Positions 7,981 through 17,676 of a stretch of DNA of 64,000 nucleotides are shown here, piece after piece. The stretch is taken from the NCBI RefSeq assembly GCF_916858655.1, contig NZ_CAKASL010000003.1, positions 620,001-684,000 of the forward strand, read 5' to 3'. Origin of the DNA: Aeromicrobium sp. Leaf350 (GTDB lineage: Bacteria > Actinomycetota > Actinomycetes > Propionibacteriales > Nocardioidaceae). The translations under genes were made by a program, and so were the position numbers. Each line of letters opens with the position of its first letter. Positions within the stretch are counted from its first letter, which is position 1. The notes under the pieces are model-generated. The model was not told where the DNA came from and did no database searches. It saw only the letters and a list, made by a program, of their open reading frames with translations.

Positions 7981-8547
7981 ATGAACGTCATGGCGACCGA
8001 GGTGTCCATCGGGCTCCCGCGAGGACGCGCACTCACGCGCGACGACCTGGCGGCGCTGCCGGATGACGGGCACCGCTACGAGCTGCTCGACGGGGTGCTC
8101 ATCGTGAGCCCGTCCCCGGTGATGCGCCACCAGCGAGCGCTGGCCCGGCTGTTCCGCATCGTCGACGATGCGTGCCCCGGGGGCCTTGAGGTGTTCTTCG
8201 CCCCGTTCGACGTCGTGCTGGCCGACGACACCGTGATGCAGCCCGACCTGCTCGTGGCGCGGGTGGCCGACCTGACCGAGCGCGACCTTCCGGTGGCTCC
8301 CGTCCTGGCCGTCGAGGTGCTGTCGCCCTCGACCAGGCGCGTCGACCTGCTGCTGAAGAAGGAGCGGCTCGAGCGTGCGGGGTGCGTCCACTACTGGGTC
8401 GTCGACCCGAGCGGTGTCGGGGCGGTCACGGCCTGGGCCCTGAGCGACGGTGCTTACCACCAGGTGACGCACGTCAGCGGCGACGACACCTTCGCGGTCA
8501 CCGAACCGTTCGAGGTCGGCTTCAGTCCCGCCGCGCTCGTGTCCTGA
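7981..8547 (+). CDS. Uma2-family (DUF820) PD-(D/E)XK endonuclease-like protein
   Basis: 188 residues. It shows the Uma2 order: RYELLDGVLIVSPSP at the N-terminus, the QPDLLVA motif with the catalytic aspartate, EVLSPSTRRVD and a lysine-rich LLKKERLERAG helix, then YWVVDP. These are the active-site elements of a restriction-like fold. The cellular role of Uma2 proteins, which are abundant in cyanobacteria and actinobacteria, is unknown. GAGGAGG at 7964-7970 precedes ATG 7981; ATG 7990 is a second option. The stop abuts that of the convergent VOC gene with no spacer. It is a single gene, perhaps horizontally mobile. Confidence 0.85.
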   Translation: MNVMATEVSIGLPRGRALTRDDLAALPDDGHRYELLDGVLIVSPSPVMRHQRALARLFRIVDDACPGGLEVFFAPFDVVLADDTVMQPDLLVARVADLTERDLPVAPVLAVEVLSPSTRRVDLLLKKERLERAGCVHYWVVDPSGVGAVTAWALSDGAYHQVTHVSGDDTFAVTEPFEVGFSPAALVS

Positions 8548-8985
8548 TCAGCTCCCGTCGGCTGGACCGAGCGCCGTGTTACCCACCTCGTCGACCGACC
8601 AGTACGGGTTGAATGCGACCTCCCAGAGGTGACCGTCGGGGTCGGAGAAGTACCCGGAGAACCCGCCCCACTCGGTGTCGGTGGCGGGCTTCGTGACAGT
8701 GCCGCCGGCCTCCCGGGCCAGGTCCAGCACCTCGACGACCTCGTCGCGGCTGCGGGTGTTGTAGGCCAGGGCGAACCCGCCGAACCCGGGCGGTGCGTCG
8801 GGCACGCCGGCATCGGCGGCGAGCTCGGCTCGGTCCCAGAGCGCCAGCACGATGCCGGGCAGCTGGTAGAACGCCACCTCGTCCTCGGTGTTGCCGCGTC
8901 GCCACCCCAGGCCCTCCTCGTAGAAGGCGCGGGCACGGGCGAGGTCACCGACGCCGAGCGTCACCAGGCTGAGTCGTTGCTCCAT
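8548..8985 (-). CDS. VOC-family (glyoxalase/bleomycin-resistance fold) protein
   Basis: 145 residues with two betaalphabetabetabeta modules. Landmarks are LGVGDLARARAFYEEGLGW at the start and GYFSDPDGHLWEVAFNP at the end, the latter carrying the usual glutamate metal ligand. Family activities range from dioxygenases and glyoxalases to antibiotic binding; the substrate is not predictable. The start is supported by TACCGT ending 8 bases upstream. It is transcribed towards the Uma2 gene and shares the stop-codon boundary with it. Confidence 0.85.
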   Translation of the reverse strand: MEQRLSLVTLGVGDLARARAFYEEGLGWRRGNTEDEVAFYQLPGIVLALWDRAELAADAGVPDAPPGFGGFALAYNTRSRDEVVEVLDLAREAGGTVTKPATDTEWGGFSGYFSDPDGHLWEVAFNPYWSVDEVGNTALGPADGS

Positions 8986-8992
8986 GCCCTCG

Positions 8993-8998
8993 ACGGTA
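8993..8998 (-). promoter_or_regulatory. -10 box, leaderless start of VOC gene
   Basis: TACCGT on the minus strand ends 8 bases before the ATG at 8985. Confidence 0.5.
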
Positions 8999-9010
8999 CG
9001 TCGGAGCCTG

Positions 9011-9057
9011 CCGCTGGTCGAGTGTCACGCGTCCCTCGCGCGACACTCGACCAGCGG
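9011..9057. terminator. Long hairpin downstream of hsp20
   Basis: Perfect 16-bp arms (9011-9026 and 9042-9057) plus an inner CGCG/CGCG pair around TCCCT. It lies between the hsp20 stop and the VOC promoter, both on the minus strand, so it can end the hsp20 transcript. It has no T-run and shares TGGTCGAGTG with 5370-5380, suggesting a repeat-family origin. Confidence 0.65.
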
Positions 9058-9070
9058 GGATCGCGCGGCG

Positions 9071-9535
9071 TCAGGCCTGGTCGACCTGCGGGGCTCCGTC
9101 GGCGATCGTGATGCGCGTCGGCTCGGTGCCGGCGTAGACGCCCGCGACGCGGACGTTCAGCACGCCCTGGTCGTAGTGGGCGCTGACGGCGTCGGCGCCC
9201 ACGTGGCCCGGGAGGCCGAACGAACGACGGAAGCGGCCGTAGCGGACCTCGCGCACGGAGCGTCCGGTCGACTCCTCGGCGTGGGCGTCCTTGCGCTCAC
9301 CGGCCACGACGAGCCGGCCGTTGGTCACCTCGACCGTGACGTCCTCCGCGACGTCGACGCCCGGCAGGTCGAGGCGCACGACGACGTCGTCGCCGTCGCG
9401 CACGGTCTCGGCCGTGGGGGTGAAGGCGAGTGCCTCGCCGGACTGGCCGGGCTGGTTCGCGAAGGTCGAGCGGACGAGGGTGTCGAAGTCGGCGAAGAAG
9501 GGATCTCGACCGCGGAAGCGGGTGATGGTGCTCAT
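9071..9535 (-). CDS. hsp20: Hsp20/alpha-crystallin small heat-shock protein
   Basis: 154 residues. An N-terminal arm with FRGRDPFFADFDTLV is followed by the alpha-crystallin domain (about residues 40-130: VVVRLDLPGVDVAEDVTVEV, RRSFGLPGHVGADAVSAHYDQGVLNV). The C-terminal RITI supplies the IxI motif used for oligomer docking. It holds unfolding proteins in an ATP-independent way. The start is fixed by GGAGG (9540-9544 on the minus strand). An HspR-type HAIR site and a hairpin precede it, pointing to heat-induced control as for acr2 in Mycobacterium (known for the family; inferred here). Confidence 0.93.
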   Translation of the reverse strand: MSTITRFRGRDPFFADFDTLVRSTFANQPGQSGEALAFTPTAETVRDGDDVVVRLDLPGVDVAEDVTVEVTNGRLVVAGERKDAHAEESTGRSVREVRYGRFRRSFGLPGHVGADAVSAHYDQGVLNVRVAGVYAGTEPTRITIADGAPQVDQA

Positions 9536-9553
9536 GTGTCCTCCGGATGTGAA

Positions 9554-9584
9554 ACAGGTGCCGACCACCGTGGCCGACACCTGT
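9554..9584 (-). promoter_or_regulatory. Strand-specific 5'-UTR hairpin of hsp20
   Basis: On the minus-strand RNA the 31 bases form a continuous 14-bp stem with a 3-nt loop (two G.U pairs). On the plus strand the same two positions are A.C mismatches. It ends 9 bases before the hsp20 Shine-Dalgarno. It could be an mRNA stabiliser, a thermosensor or the msrA terminator. Confidence 0.6.
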
Positions 9585-9589
9585 CACAA

Positions 9590-9610
9590 CTTGAGTGCAC
9601 CCGACTCAAT
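9590..9610. promoter_or_regulatory. HAIR element (HspR operator) before hsp20
   Basis: CTTGAGT-N7-ACTCAAT matches the actinobacterial HspR-associated inverted repeat (CTTGAGT-N7-ACTCAAG) with one mismatch. An extra CTGAGTG lies just beyond it at 9615-9621. It sits 55 bases upstream of the hsp20 ATG. Confidence 0.88.
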
Positions 9611-9657
9611 TCCCCTGAGTGACCCGCGTTCACGATGGGCGAACACGGGCCGTGCCG

Positions 9658-10293
9658 TCAGGCGTAGCTGACGCCCGTGGCGTGCAGCGGGCAGTAACCG
9701 TGCGGGTTCCGCACCAGGTACTGCTGGTGGTAGTCCTCCGCGTAGTAGTACTCGGTCAGCGGCTTGATCTCGGTCGTGATCCGGCCGTAGCCGTTCGCCG
9801 ACATCTTCTGCTGGTAGTGCTCGCGCGACGTCTCGGCCTTCGCCTGCTGCTCGGGGGTCGTGGTCAGCAGCACCGAGCGGTACTGCGAGCCGCGGTCGTT
9901 GCCCTGGCGCATGCCCTGCGTCGGGTCGTGGTTCTCCCAGAACGTGGCCAGGAGGTCGTCGTAGGAGAGCACGGCGGGGTCGAAGACGACGCGCACGACC
10001 TCGGAGTGACCCGTGCGGCCCGTGCACACCTCCTCGTACGTGGGGTTCGGCGTGTAGCCGCCGGCGTAGCCGACGGTCGTCGACCAGACGCCGGGCAGCT
10101 GCCAGAACGTCTGCTCCTCACCCCAGAAGCAGCCGAGGCCGACCACGGCGACCTCGAAGCCCTCGGGGCCGTCGGTCTCGAGCGGGTTTCCGGTGACCAG
10201 GTGGCGGTCACCGACCAGGTGCTGGCGTGAGGGGCGACCCGGGAGGGCGTCCTCGCGGGCGGGCATCTCGGTCTTGCGGGTTCCGAAGATCAT
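9658..10293 (-). CDS. msrA: Peptide-methionine (S)-S-oxide reductase MsrA
   Basis: 211 residues. The catalytic motif GCFWGEE carries Cys55, and the distal PHGYC at the C-terminus provides the resolving cysteine. VGYAGG, GHSEVV and NDRGSQYRS are conserved MsrA segments. The enzyme reduces methionine S-sulfoxide in proteins and free methionine using thioredoxin. The start at 10293 was chosen over an in-frame codon at 10329 because AGGAAGGA lies just upstream and [11 protein letters not shown] is a usual MsrA opening. It lies upstream of hsp20 on the same strand, so an oxidative/heat stress pairing is plausible. Confidence 0.95.
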   Translation of the reverse strand: MIFGTRKTEMPAREDALPGRPSRQHLVGDRHLVTGNPLETDGPEGFEVAVVGLGCFWGEEQTFWQLPGVWSTTVGYAGGYTPNPTYEEVCTGRTGHSEVVRVVFDPAVLSYDDLLATFWENHDPTQGMRQGNDRGSQYRSVLLTTTPEQQAKAETSREHYQQKMSANGYGRITTEIKPLTEYYYAEDYHQQYLVRNPHGYCPLHATGVSYA

Positions 10294-10366
10294 GCGTTCA
10301 TCCTTCCTCGTGCGGCCAAAGCTCGCCACACCGTCAACGCGGGCCAGGACCCGGATGTTCCGCGGG

Positions 10367-10372
10367 TAGGCT
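10367..10372 (+). promoter_or_regulatory. -10 box, leaderless start of AI-2E transporter
   Basis: TAGGCT ends 8 bases before the GTG at 10380. Confidence 0.55.
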
Positions 10373-10379
10373 CGACCGA

Positions 10380-11501
10380 GTGAGCCAGCGCTATCAGGTC
10401 CCGATCGGCGTCGAGATCGCCACGGCGTGGGCCTGGCGGCTGATCGTCATCGCCGCCGCGGGGCTCGGCCTGCTGTACCTGCTGCAGTACTTCTCCGAGA
10501 TCACGGTCCCGATCACGATCGGCCTGCTGGGCACGGCGCTCACGATCGGCTTCGTCGACTGGCTCGAGCGACGTGGCATCCCGCGCCTGCTCGCCACGAT
10601 CGTCGTCGCGATCCTCATGCTCGTGGGCCTGGTCGGCCTCGTCGCGCTGGTCGGCCAGCAGCTCTCGACCCAGTTCGACGAGCTGCGCTCCAGCGTCGTC
10701 GCCGGCATCGGCGAGCTGCGTGACTGGGCGCGCAACGGTCCGCTCGGCCTGAGCGACAGCGACCTGAACCGCTACGTCACCGAGGTGCAGGACGCGATCT
10801 CCGGCACCGGTCGCGAGGCCGTGCTCGACCAGGCCACCGCGGTCGGCATCTCCCTCGCGCACTTCGTGACGGGCTTCTTCATCGCCCTGTTCGCCTCGGT
10901 GTTCTTCCTCTGGGAGGGCGACCGCATCTGGGCCTGGGTCGTGACCCTGTTCCCGCGCGAGGCGCGCGCCAAGGTCAACTCCTCGGGCAACCGGGCGTGG
11001 GAGTCGCTCACGAGCTTCGTGCGCGCCACGGTGCTCGTGGCGTTTGTCGACGCCCTCGGCATCGCCCTCGGAGCCTGGCTGCTCGGCGTGCCGCTCACGT
11101 TCGCGGTCGGCGTGATCGTGTTCCTCGGCGCCTTTGTGCCGATCATCGGCGCCTTCGCCTCGGGCATGATCGCGGTGCTGGTGGCCCTCGTGGCACAGGG
11201 GCCCTGGACCGCGCTGTTCATGCTGCTCGTCGTGATCGGCGTGCAGCAGCTCGAGTCGCACGTGCTGCAGCCCTTCCTCATGGGGCGCCTCGTCGCGGTG
11301 CACCCGCTCGCCATCATCGCGGCGATCGCCGCGGGCATCACCGTCTCCGGCGTCGTCGGCGCCCTCGTCGCGGTGCCGCTCGTCGCCTGCCTCAACGGCG
11401 TCGTGCGCCACCTGGCCGAGCAGGCCGGCAACCCCCTGCAGGAGGACGGACTGCCGGAGGACGTCCCACCCGACGCCGAGCTGCCCGCGGAACAGGCATG
11501 A
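10380..11501 (+). CDS. AI-2E family (UPF0118/DUF20) transporter
   Basis: 373 residues with about eight hydrophobic segments. An N-terminal pair ([20 protein letters not shown] and [22 protein letters not shown]) comes first, then a soluble loop, then a C-terminal block with [22 protein letters not shown] and [15 protein letters not shown], the family signature. Proteins of this family export AI-2 (TqsA) or exchange Na+/H+; the substrate is unknown here. Start GTG 10380 has a -10 box 8 bases upstream. Its stop overlaps the threonine deaminase start (ATGA), so the two are translationally coupled. Confidence 0.88.
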   Translation: MSQRYQVPIGVEIATAWAWRLIVIAAAGLGLLYLLQYFSEITVPITIGLLGTALTIGFVDWLERRGIPRLLATIVVAILMLVGLVGLVALVGQQLSTQFDELRSSVVAGIGELRDWARNGPLGLSDSDLNRYVTEVQDAISGTGREAVLDQATAVGISLAHFVTGFFIALFASVFFLWEGDRIWAWVVTLFPREARAKVNSSGNRAWESLTSFVRATVLVAFVDALGIALGAWLLGVPLTFAVGVIVFLGAFVPIIGAFASGMIAVLVALVAQGPWTALFMLLVVIGVQQLESHVLQPFLMGRLVAVHPLAIIAAIAAGITVSGVVGALVAVPLVACLNGVVRHLAEQAGNPLQEDGLPEDVPPDAELPAEQA

Positions 11502-12697
11502 CCACGCCGTCCTGGGCCGGTGTCGAGTCGGCCGCCGAGCTGCTCGACGGCGTCGCCGAGGTGACACCGCTCGCGCACTCCCGCTGGCTCAGCGAGCTGA
11601 CAGGCACCGAGGTCCTGCTCAAGTGCGAGAACCTGCAGCGCACCGGCTCGTTCAAGCTGCGGGGCGCCTACACGCGCATCGCTCGCCTGACCGAGGCCGA
11701 GCGGGCGGCCGGCGTCGTCGCGGCCTCGGCCGGCAACCACGCGCAGGGCGTCGCCCTGGCGGCCCAGATGCTCGGCATCAAGGCCCGCATCTACATGCCG
11801 GAGGGCGCGGCCCTGCCCAAGGTGCAGGCCACCCAGGGCTACGGCGCGGAGATCGAGCTCGTCGGTGTCGACGTCGAGGCCAGCATCCTGGCCGCTCGCG
11901 AGTACGCCGACCGCACGGGCGCGATCCTCATCCACCCGTTCGACCACGCCGACGTGGTCGTCGGCCAGGGGACCGTGGGCCTGGAGATCCTGCGCCAGCT
12001 GCCCGAGGTCGGCACGGTGCTGGTGCCGGTCGGAGGCGGAGGCCTGGTCGCGGGCATCGCGCTCCTGCGGGAGGTGCGGCCGGACGTCAAGGTCGTCGGC
12101 GTGCAGACCGCCGCGGTCAGCCCCTACGTCCCCTCGCTCAGCGCCGGCACGCCGATGCTCGTGCCGGGCCTCCCGACCATGGCCGACGGCATCGCCGTGG
12201 CCCAGCCCGGTGCGGTGCCGTTCGCGGTCGTCGCCGACCTGGTCGACGAGGTCGTGACGGTCAGCGAGGAGGCGATGAGCCGGGCGCTGATCGGCCTGCT
12301 CGAGCGCGCGAAGCTGCTCGTCGAGCCGGCGGGTGCCGCCGGTGTCGCCGCGCTGCTGGACCGTCCGCACGACTTCCCGGGTCCGGTCGTCCCGGTGCTC
12401 TCCGGCGGCAACATCGACGCCCTGCTCCTGCTCGAGGTGATCCGCCACGGCCTCAAGGCCGCCGGCCGCTTCCTCAGCTTCCGGGTGCACCTGACCGACC
12501 GGCCGGGTGAGCTGATGCGGCTGCTCACCGACCTGGCGTCGATGCAGGTCAACATCCTCAACGTCGTGCACGACCGCGCCTCGGAGGCGCTCGGTGTCGG
12601 CGAGGTCGAGGTGGCGCTGCAGGTCGCGACCCGCGGGCCGGGTCACGCCGAGAAGGTCATGACCCGCCTGGCGTCCCTGGGCTACCGGCGTCCGTGA
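11498..12697 (+). CDS. ilvA: Threonine ammonia-lyase with ACT domain
   Basis: 399 residues. The PLP lysine is Lys53 in SFKLRGA; the phosphate-binding loop is GGGGL at 179-183; SAGNHAQG is the substrate loop. A single C-terminal ACT domain (from about 325, RVHLTDRPGELMRLLTDLA) matches the length of actinobacterial IlvA/TdcB-type enzymes. It converts threonine to 2-oxobutanoate and ammonia, feeding isoleucine synthesis or catabolism. It starts inside the stop of the AI-2E transporter gene and ends 1 base from the convergent greA stop. Biosynthetic versus catabolic use cannot be decided from sequence. Confidence 0.93.
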   Translation: MTTPSWAGVESAAELLDGVAEVTPLAHSRWLSELTGTEVLLKCENLQRTGSFKLRGAYTRIARLTEAERAAGVVAASAGNHAQGVALAAQMLGIKARIYMPEGAALPKVQATQGYGAEIELVGVDVEASILAAREYADRTGAILIHPFDHADVVVGQGTVGLEILRQLPEVGTVLVPVGGGGLVAGIALLREVRPDVKVVGVQTAAVSPYVPSLSAGTPMLVPGLPTMADGIAVAQPGAVPFAVVADLVDEVVTVSEEAMSRALIGLLERAKLLVEPAGAAGVAALLDRPHDFPGPVVPVLSGGNIDALLLLEVIRHGLKAAGRFLSFRVHLTDRPGELMRLLTDLASMQVNILNVVHDRASEALGVGEVEVALQVATRGPGHAEKVMTRLASLGYRRP

Positions 12698-12698
12698 C

Positions 12699-13202
12699 TC
12701 AGAACGGGGTGGCGTCGACGATCTCGACCGAGATGGTCGAGCCGTTCGGGGCCTCGTAGCTGGCCGAGTCGCCGGTCTTCTTGCCCAACAGCGCCGCGCC
12801 CAGGGGTGAGGTGGGGGAGTAGACGTCGAGGTCGACCGCGCTGTCGAGGCTCAGGACCTCGCGCGAGCCGAGCAGGAACGTCTCGGTGTCGGTGTCGCCC
12901 TCGAAGCGGATCGTGACCTTCATGCCGGCCTCGACCACGCCGTCGTCGGCGGGCTTCTCGCCCACCTCGGCGCGACGGATGATGTCCTCGAGCTGGCGGA
13001 TGCGGGCCTCGGTCTTGCCCTGCTCCTCGCGGGCGGCGTGGTAGCCGCCGTTCTCCTTGAGGTCGCCCTCGTCGCGGGCGGCGGCGATCTTGGCCGTGAT
13101 GTCAGGCCGGACCTCGTCCTTGAGGTGGTCGAGCTCCTCCTGAAGGCGCGTGAGGGCTTCCTCGGTGACCCAGAGGGTCTCGGTGCCGGTCGGCTGCGTC
13201 AT
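12699..13202 (-). CDS. greA: Transcription elongation factor GreA
   Basis: 167 residues, the normal length. The N-terminal coiled coil carries ARDEGDLKENGGYHAAREEQ, whose tip acids (Asp and Glu of DLKEN) complete the RNA polymerase active site for transcript cleavage. The C-terminal FKBP-like domain has SPTSPLGAALLGKKTGD. It rescues backtracked RNA polymerase. The start at 13202 is preferred over an in-frame TTG at 13217 because GAAGGAG lies within that 15-base extension. It heads a block (greA, DUF4307, mca) conserved in M. tuberculosis as Rv1080c-Rv1082. Confidence 0.96.
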   Translation of the reverse strand: MTQPTGTETLWVTEEALTRLQEELDHLKDEVRPDITAKIAAARDEGDLKENGGYHAAREEQGKTEARIRQLEDIIRRAEVGEKPADDGVVEAGMKVTIRFEGDTDTETFLLGSREVLSLDSAVDLDVYSPTSPLGAALLGKKTGDSASYEAPNGSTISVEIVDATPF

Positions 13203-13269
13203 GGCGAACTCCTTCAAGACGTACGGAACCCCGAGCGCCCGGCTCGGGGTGAAGTTCCGAGGCTAGCAC

Positions 13270-13647
13270 TCAGTCGGAGACTTCGCACGAGCGAACGACG
13301 CCCGTCACCGCACGTTCCGTGGTCGTCAGCGTGACGCCCTGGCGCTCGATCTTCTCCTGAGATGCCGGGACGGTCACGGTCTTCTCGCCGACGATCGAAT
13401 GGTCCTGGGCCTGGGCGTAGACGCTGCACGTGACCGCCACGGGCTCCTCCCGGACGACCTCCAGCACCAGGTCGATCTGCGTGTCCGACACGACGTCGTA
13501 GGAGTAGATGTCGGTGCTGACCGGTCGCGGCTGCAGCGCGATCCACGCGGCCCACGCGACCCCCACCGCGATCCCGGCGCCGGCGACGACCCACCACAGC
13601 CAGCGCGGCGAGGATCGGGTGCCGTAGCGATCGGCGAGGTCGGTCAT
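13270..13647 (-). CDS. DUF4307 single-pass membrane protein
   Basis: 125 residues. One transmembrane helix lies near the N-terminus (about 16-37, WLWWVVAGAGIAVGVAWAAW). The remainder is an extracytoplasmic beta-rich domain with two cysteines (TCSVYAQ, VRSCEVSD) that could pair. It matches actinobacterial DUF4307 proteins (Rv1081c in M. tuberculosis), always next to greA and mca. No function is known; the location suggests a link to envelope or thiol metabolism but nothing in the sequence shows it. Confidence 0.85.
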   Translation of the reverse strand: MTDLADRYGTRSSPRWLWWVVAGAGIAVGVAWAAWIALQPRPVSTDIYSYDVVSDTQIDLVLEVVREEPVAVTCSVYAQAQDHSIVGEKTVTVPASQEKIERQGVTLTTTERAVTGVVRSCEVSD

Positions 13648-13731
13648 GGGTCCAGTGTCTCAGGGGGCACGGAACGCTCGGCCTGCCCCCGAGGGCTGGT
13701 CGGTTCCCGGCCTCCCGGAATAATGAGGCCC

Positions 13732-14604
13732 GTGACCGAGCCGCTGCGACTGATGCACGTGCACGCGCACCCCGACGACGAGTCGAGCAAGGGTGCCGCG
13801 TCGACCGCCAAGTACGTGGCCGAGGGCGTCGACGTCCACGTCGTCACCTGCACCGGCGGGGAGCGTGGCTCGATCCTGAACCCGAGCTTCCAGCACCCGG
13901 GCATCGAGGACGATCCCGAGCTGATCACCGAGATCCGCCGCGAGGAGATGGAGCGCGCCCGCGACATCCTGGGCGTGACGCAGGACTGGCTCGGCTGGGT
14001 CGACTCCGGCTGGCCCGAGGGCGACCCGAAGCCGCCGCTGCCCGAGGGCTGCTTCGGCCTCGTGCCGCTCGAGGAGGCCGCGCTCCCGCTGGTGCGCCTG
14101 ATCCGCTCGTTCCGCCCGCAGGTCCTCACGACGTACGACGAGAACGGCGGCTACCCGCACCCCGACCACATCAAGTGCCACGAGATCAGCGTGTTCGCCT
14201 ACGAGGCGGCGGCCGACCCCGAGCGCTACCCCGAGCTCGGCGAGCCGTGGCAGGTCAGCAAGCTCTACTACCAGGGCGGGTTCACGCGGGAGCGCATCGA
14301 GCGCATCGGGGCCGCGATGGAGGAGCGGGGGCTCGAGAACCCGTACGCGGAGTGGCTCAAGGACCGCGACCCCGACCAGAAGCGTGACGACCGCATCACG
14401 ACGCGGGTCGAGTGTGCCGACTACTTCCACGTGCGTGACGCGGCCCTGATCGCCCACGCCACGCAGATCGACCCGGACGGCTTCTTCTTCTCGGTGCCGC
14501 GCGAGGTGCAGGCCGAGGTCTGGCCGACGGAGGACTTCGAGCTCGTCGACAGCAAGGTGCCCACGACCCTGCCCGAGGACGACTTGTTCGCGGGCCTACG
14601 CTGA
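13732..14604 (+). CDS. mca: Mycothiol S-conjugate amidase Mca
   Basis: 290 residues of the LmbE/PIG-L zinc-hydrolase fold. HAHPDDE (11-17) supplies zinc ligands His13 and Asp16, and PHPDH (142-146) supplies the third histidine, as in the MshB/Mca structures. TTYDENGGYPHPDH and ATQIDP separate Mca from the deacetylase MshB. It cleaves mycothiol-toxin conjugates to mercapturic acids for export. GTG 13732 was chosen because TAATGA lies just upstream and the product length then matches Rv1082; ATG 13723 is in frame. It is firm evidence that the host makes mycothiol. Confidence 0.95.
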   Translation: MTEPLRLMHVHAHPDDESSKGAASTAKYVAEGVDVHVVTCTGGERGSILNPSFQHPGIEDDPELITEIRREEMERARDILGVTQDWLGWVDSGWPEGDPKPPLPEGCFGLVPLEEAALPLVRLIRSFRPQVLTTYDENGGYPHPDHIKCHEISVFAYEAAADPERYPELGEPWQVSKLYYQGGFTRERIERIGAAMEERGLENPYAEWLKDRDPDQKRDDRITTRVECADYFHVRDAALIAHATQIDPDGFFFSVPREVQAEVWPTEDFELVDSKVPTTLPEDDLFAGLR

Positions 14605-14608
14605 AGCC

Positions 14609-14838
14609 ATGTACGAGTTCGCGAGCGCAGTGCTCGTCGCCAACGAGGAGCGGGGTCTCGACCCCAACATCGTGCGACCGGGATGGGTCGCGCTCGGCAT
14701 CTTCGTGCTCATGGCGATCGCCCTCGCGCTGCTGATGTGGTCGTTCGCCCGCGTCTCGCGCCGGGCCCGCGCACCGTGGGACGGCGAGGACGTCGAGAGC
14801 CCCGAGACCTCGGAGCAGGCTGACGCCGACCGCGCCTG

Positions 14839-14839
<1 letters not shown>
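14609..14839 (+). CDS. Small single-pass membrane protein (Rv1083-like)
   Basis: 76 residues. One hydrophobic helix at about 28-49 ([18 protein letters not shown]) is followed by a basic patch (RVSRRAR) and an acidic tail, so the N-terminus is probably outside. It lies 4 bases after mca and overlaps the next start by one base (TGATG). A small membrane protein occupies the same place in M. tuberculosis (Rv1083). The function is unknown; the constant position between mca and the thioredoxin-domain gene suggests they are used together. Confidence 0.75.
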
Positions 14840-16830
<1,991 letters not shown>

Positions 16831-16837
16831 ACTACCC

Positions 16838-16952
16838 CTCGCGAGAGACTTCGTTACCCGTGGCGAGAGACCTTGTTGGTGCACACGAGAGAGTTCGTCA
16901 CTCCTGTCCACAAACAAGCTCACTCGCGAGGGGTAACAAAGTCTCTCGCGAG
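16838..16952. repeat. Long inverted repeat element, copy A
   Basis: Two 47-bp arms (16838-16884 and 16906-16952, 40/47 matching) surround a 21-bp core. Each arm contains two diverged copies of a ~22-bp unit with CTCGCGAG and TTGTT. It fills the gap between two convergent genes. A second copy lies at 44808-44922. Confidence 0.9.
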
Positions 16953-16959
16953 CGGTACG

Positions 16960-17658
16960 TCAGCGTTGGGTGTAGGCCAGGAGGCTGATGCCGACGTAGT
17001 GGACGACGAAGGCGGCGATCGTGAGGGAGTGGAACACCTCGTGGAAGCCGAACCAGCGGGGCCACGGGTTGGGCCACTTGAAGCCGTAGACCACCGCGCC
17101 GAGCGTGTAGAGCCCGCCGCCGACGATCATCAGCACGAGCACCGCCGTGGGCGCCTCGTCGACGAACTCGCCCCAGTACAGGACCGCGGCCCAGCCGAGC
17201 GCGACGTACAGCGGCACGTAGATCCAGCGCGGCGCGCCGACCCAGAAGACCCGGAACGCCACGCCCAGCAGGGCGCCACCCCAGACGATGCTCAGCATGA
17301 TGACGGCATGCTCCGTGCTCAGGAGCAGCAGCGAGAACGGCGTGTACGAGCCCGCGATGAGCAGGAAGATGTTGGCGTGGTCGATGCGCTTCCACACGAC
17401 GCGGGCCTCTTCGGACCACGTGCGCGTGTGGTAGATCGCGCTGCAGCTGAACAGCAGCAGCGCCGAGACCATGAACACCGCGGCGCCCAGACGCACTGTG
17501 AGGTCGTCGGCGATGACCATCATGACGAGGAACGAGATGAACGACAGCGGGGCCACCGCGGCGTGCAGCCACCCCCGCAGTCGAGGCTTGATCTCGTCGA
17601 CGGATCGAGGGAAACGGCCGAGTACCGGCTCGTCGGTGAGCGATGAGGTCTCCGGCAT
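16960..17658 (-). CDS. Hemolysin III/PAQR-family membrane protein
   Basis: 232 residues with seven transmembrane segments. The conserved metal-site motifs are SAIYH (serine and histidine), RIDHANIF (aspartate) and FHEVFHSLTIAAFVVHY (histidines). Bacterial members (YqfA, HlyIII) are homologous to adiponectin-receptor hydrolases; haemolysis itself is not a safe inference. M. tuberculosis Rv1085c holds the same position. The start ATG 17658 lies 7 bases from a TAATCT box that overlaps the -10 box of the divergent prenyltransferase gene. Confidence 0.93.
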   Translation of the reverse strand: MPETSSLTDEPVLGRFPRSVDEIKPRLRGWLHAAVAPLSFISFLVMMVIADDLTVRLGAAVFMVSALLLFSCSAIYHTRTWSEEARVVWKRIDHANIFLLIAGSYTPFSLLLLSTEHAVIMLSIVWGGALLGVAFRVFWVGAPRWIYVPLYVALGWAAVLYWGEFVDEAPTAVLVLMIVGGGLYTLGAVVYGFKWPNPWPRWFGFHEVFHSLTIAAFVVHYVGISLLAYTQR

Positions 17659-17663
17659 GGCGT

Positions 17664-17670
17664 TAGATTA
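17664..17670. promoter_or_regulatory. Shared bidirectional -10 element
   Basis: TAGATT (17664-17669, plus) and TAATCT (17665-17670, minus) overlap. They end 8 bases before ATG 17677 and 7 bases before ATG 17658 respectively, so one AT-rich box can serve two divergent leaderless genes. Confidence 0.65.
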
Positions 17671-17676
17671 GCCCCC

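Noticed and set aside
10772..12646. A 624-codon minus-strand frame antisense to the AI-2E and threonine deaminase genes
   Set aside because: His/Asp/Arg-rich low-complexity product without motifs; the plus-strand genes are certain.
16838..16952. Insertion sequence or MITE with target duplication
   Set aside because: No transposase, and no flanking direct repeat longer than a few bases at either copy; the long inverted arms and fixed placement at gene ends fit an extragenic palindromic repeat better.
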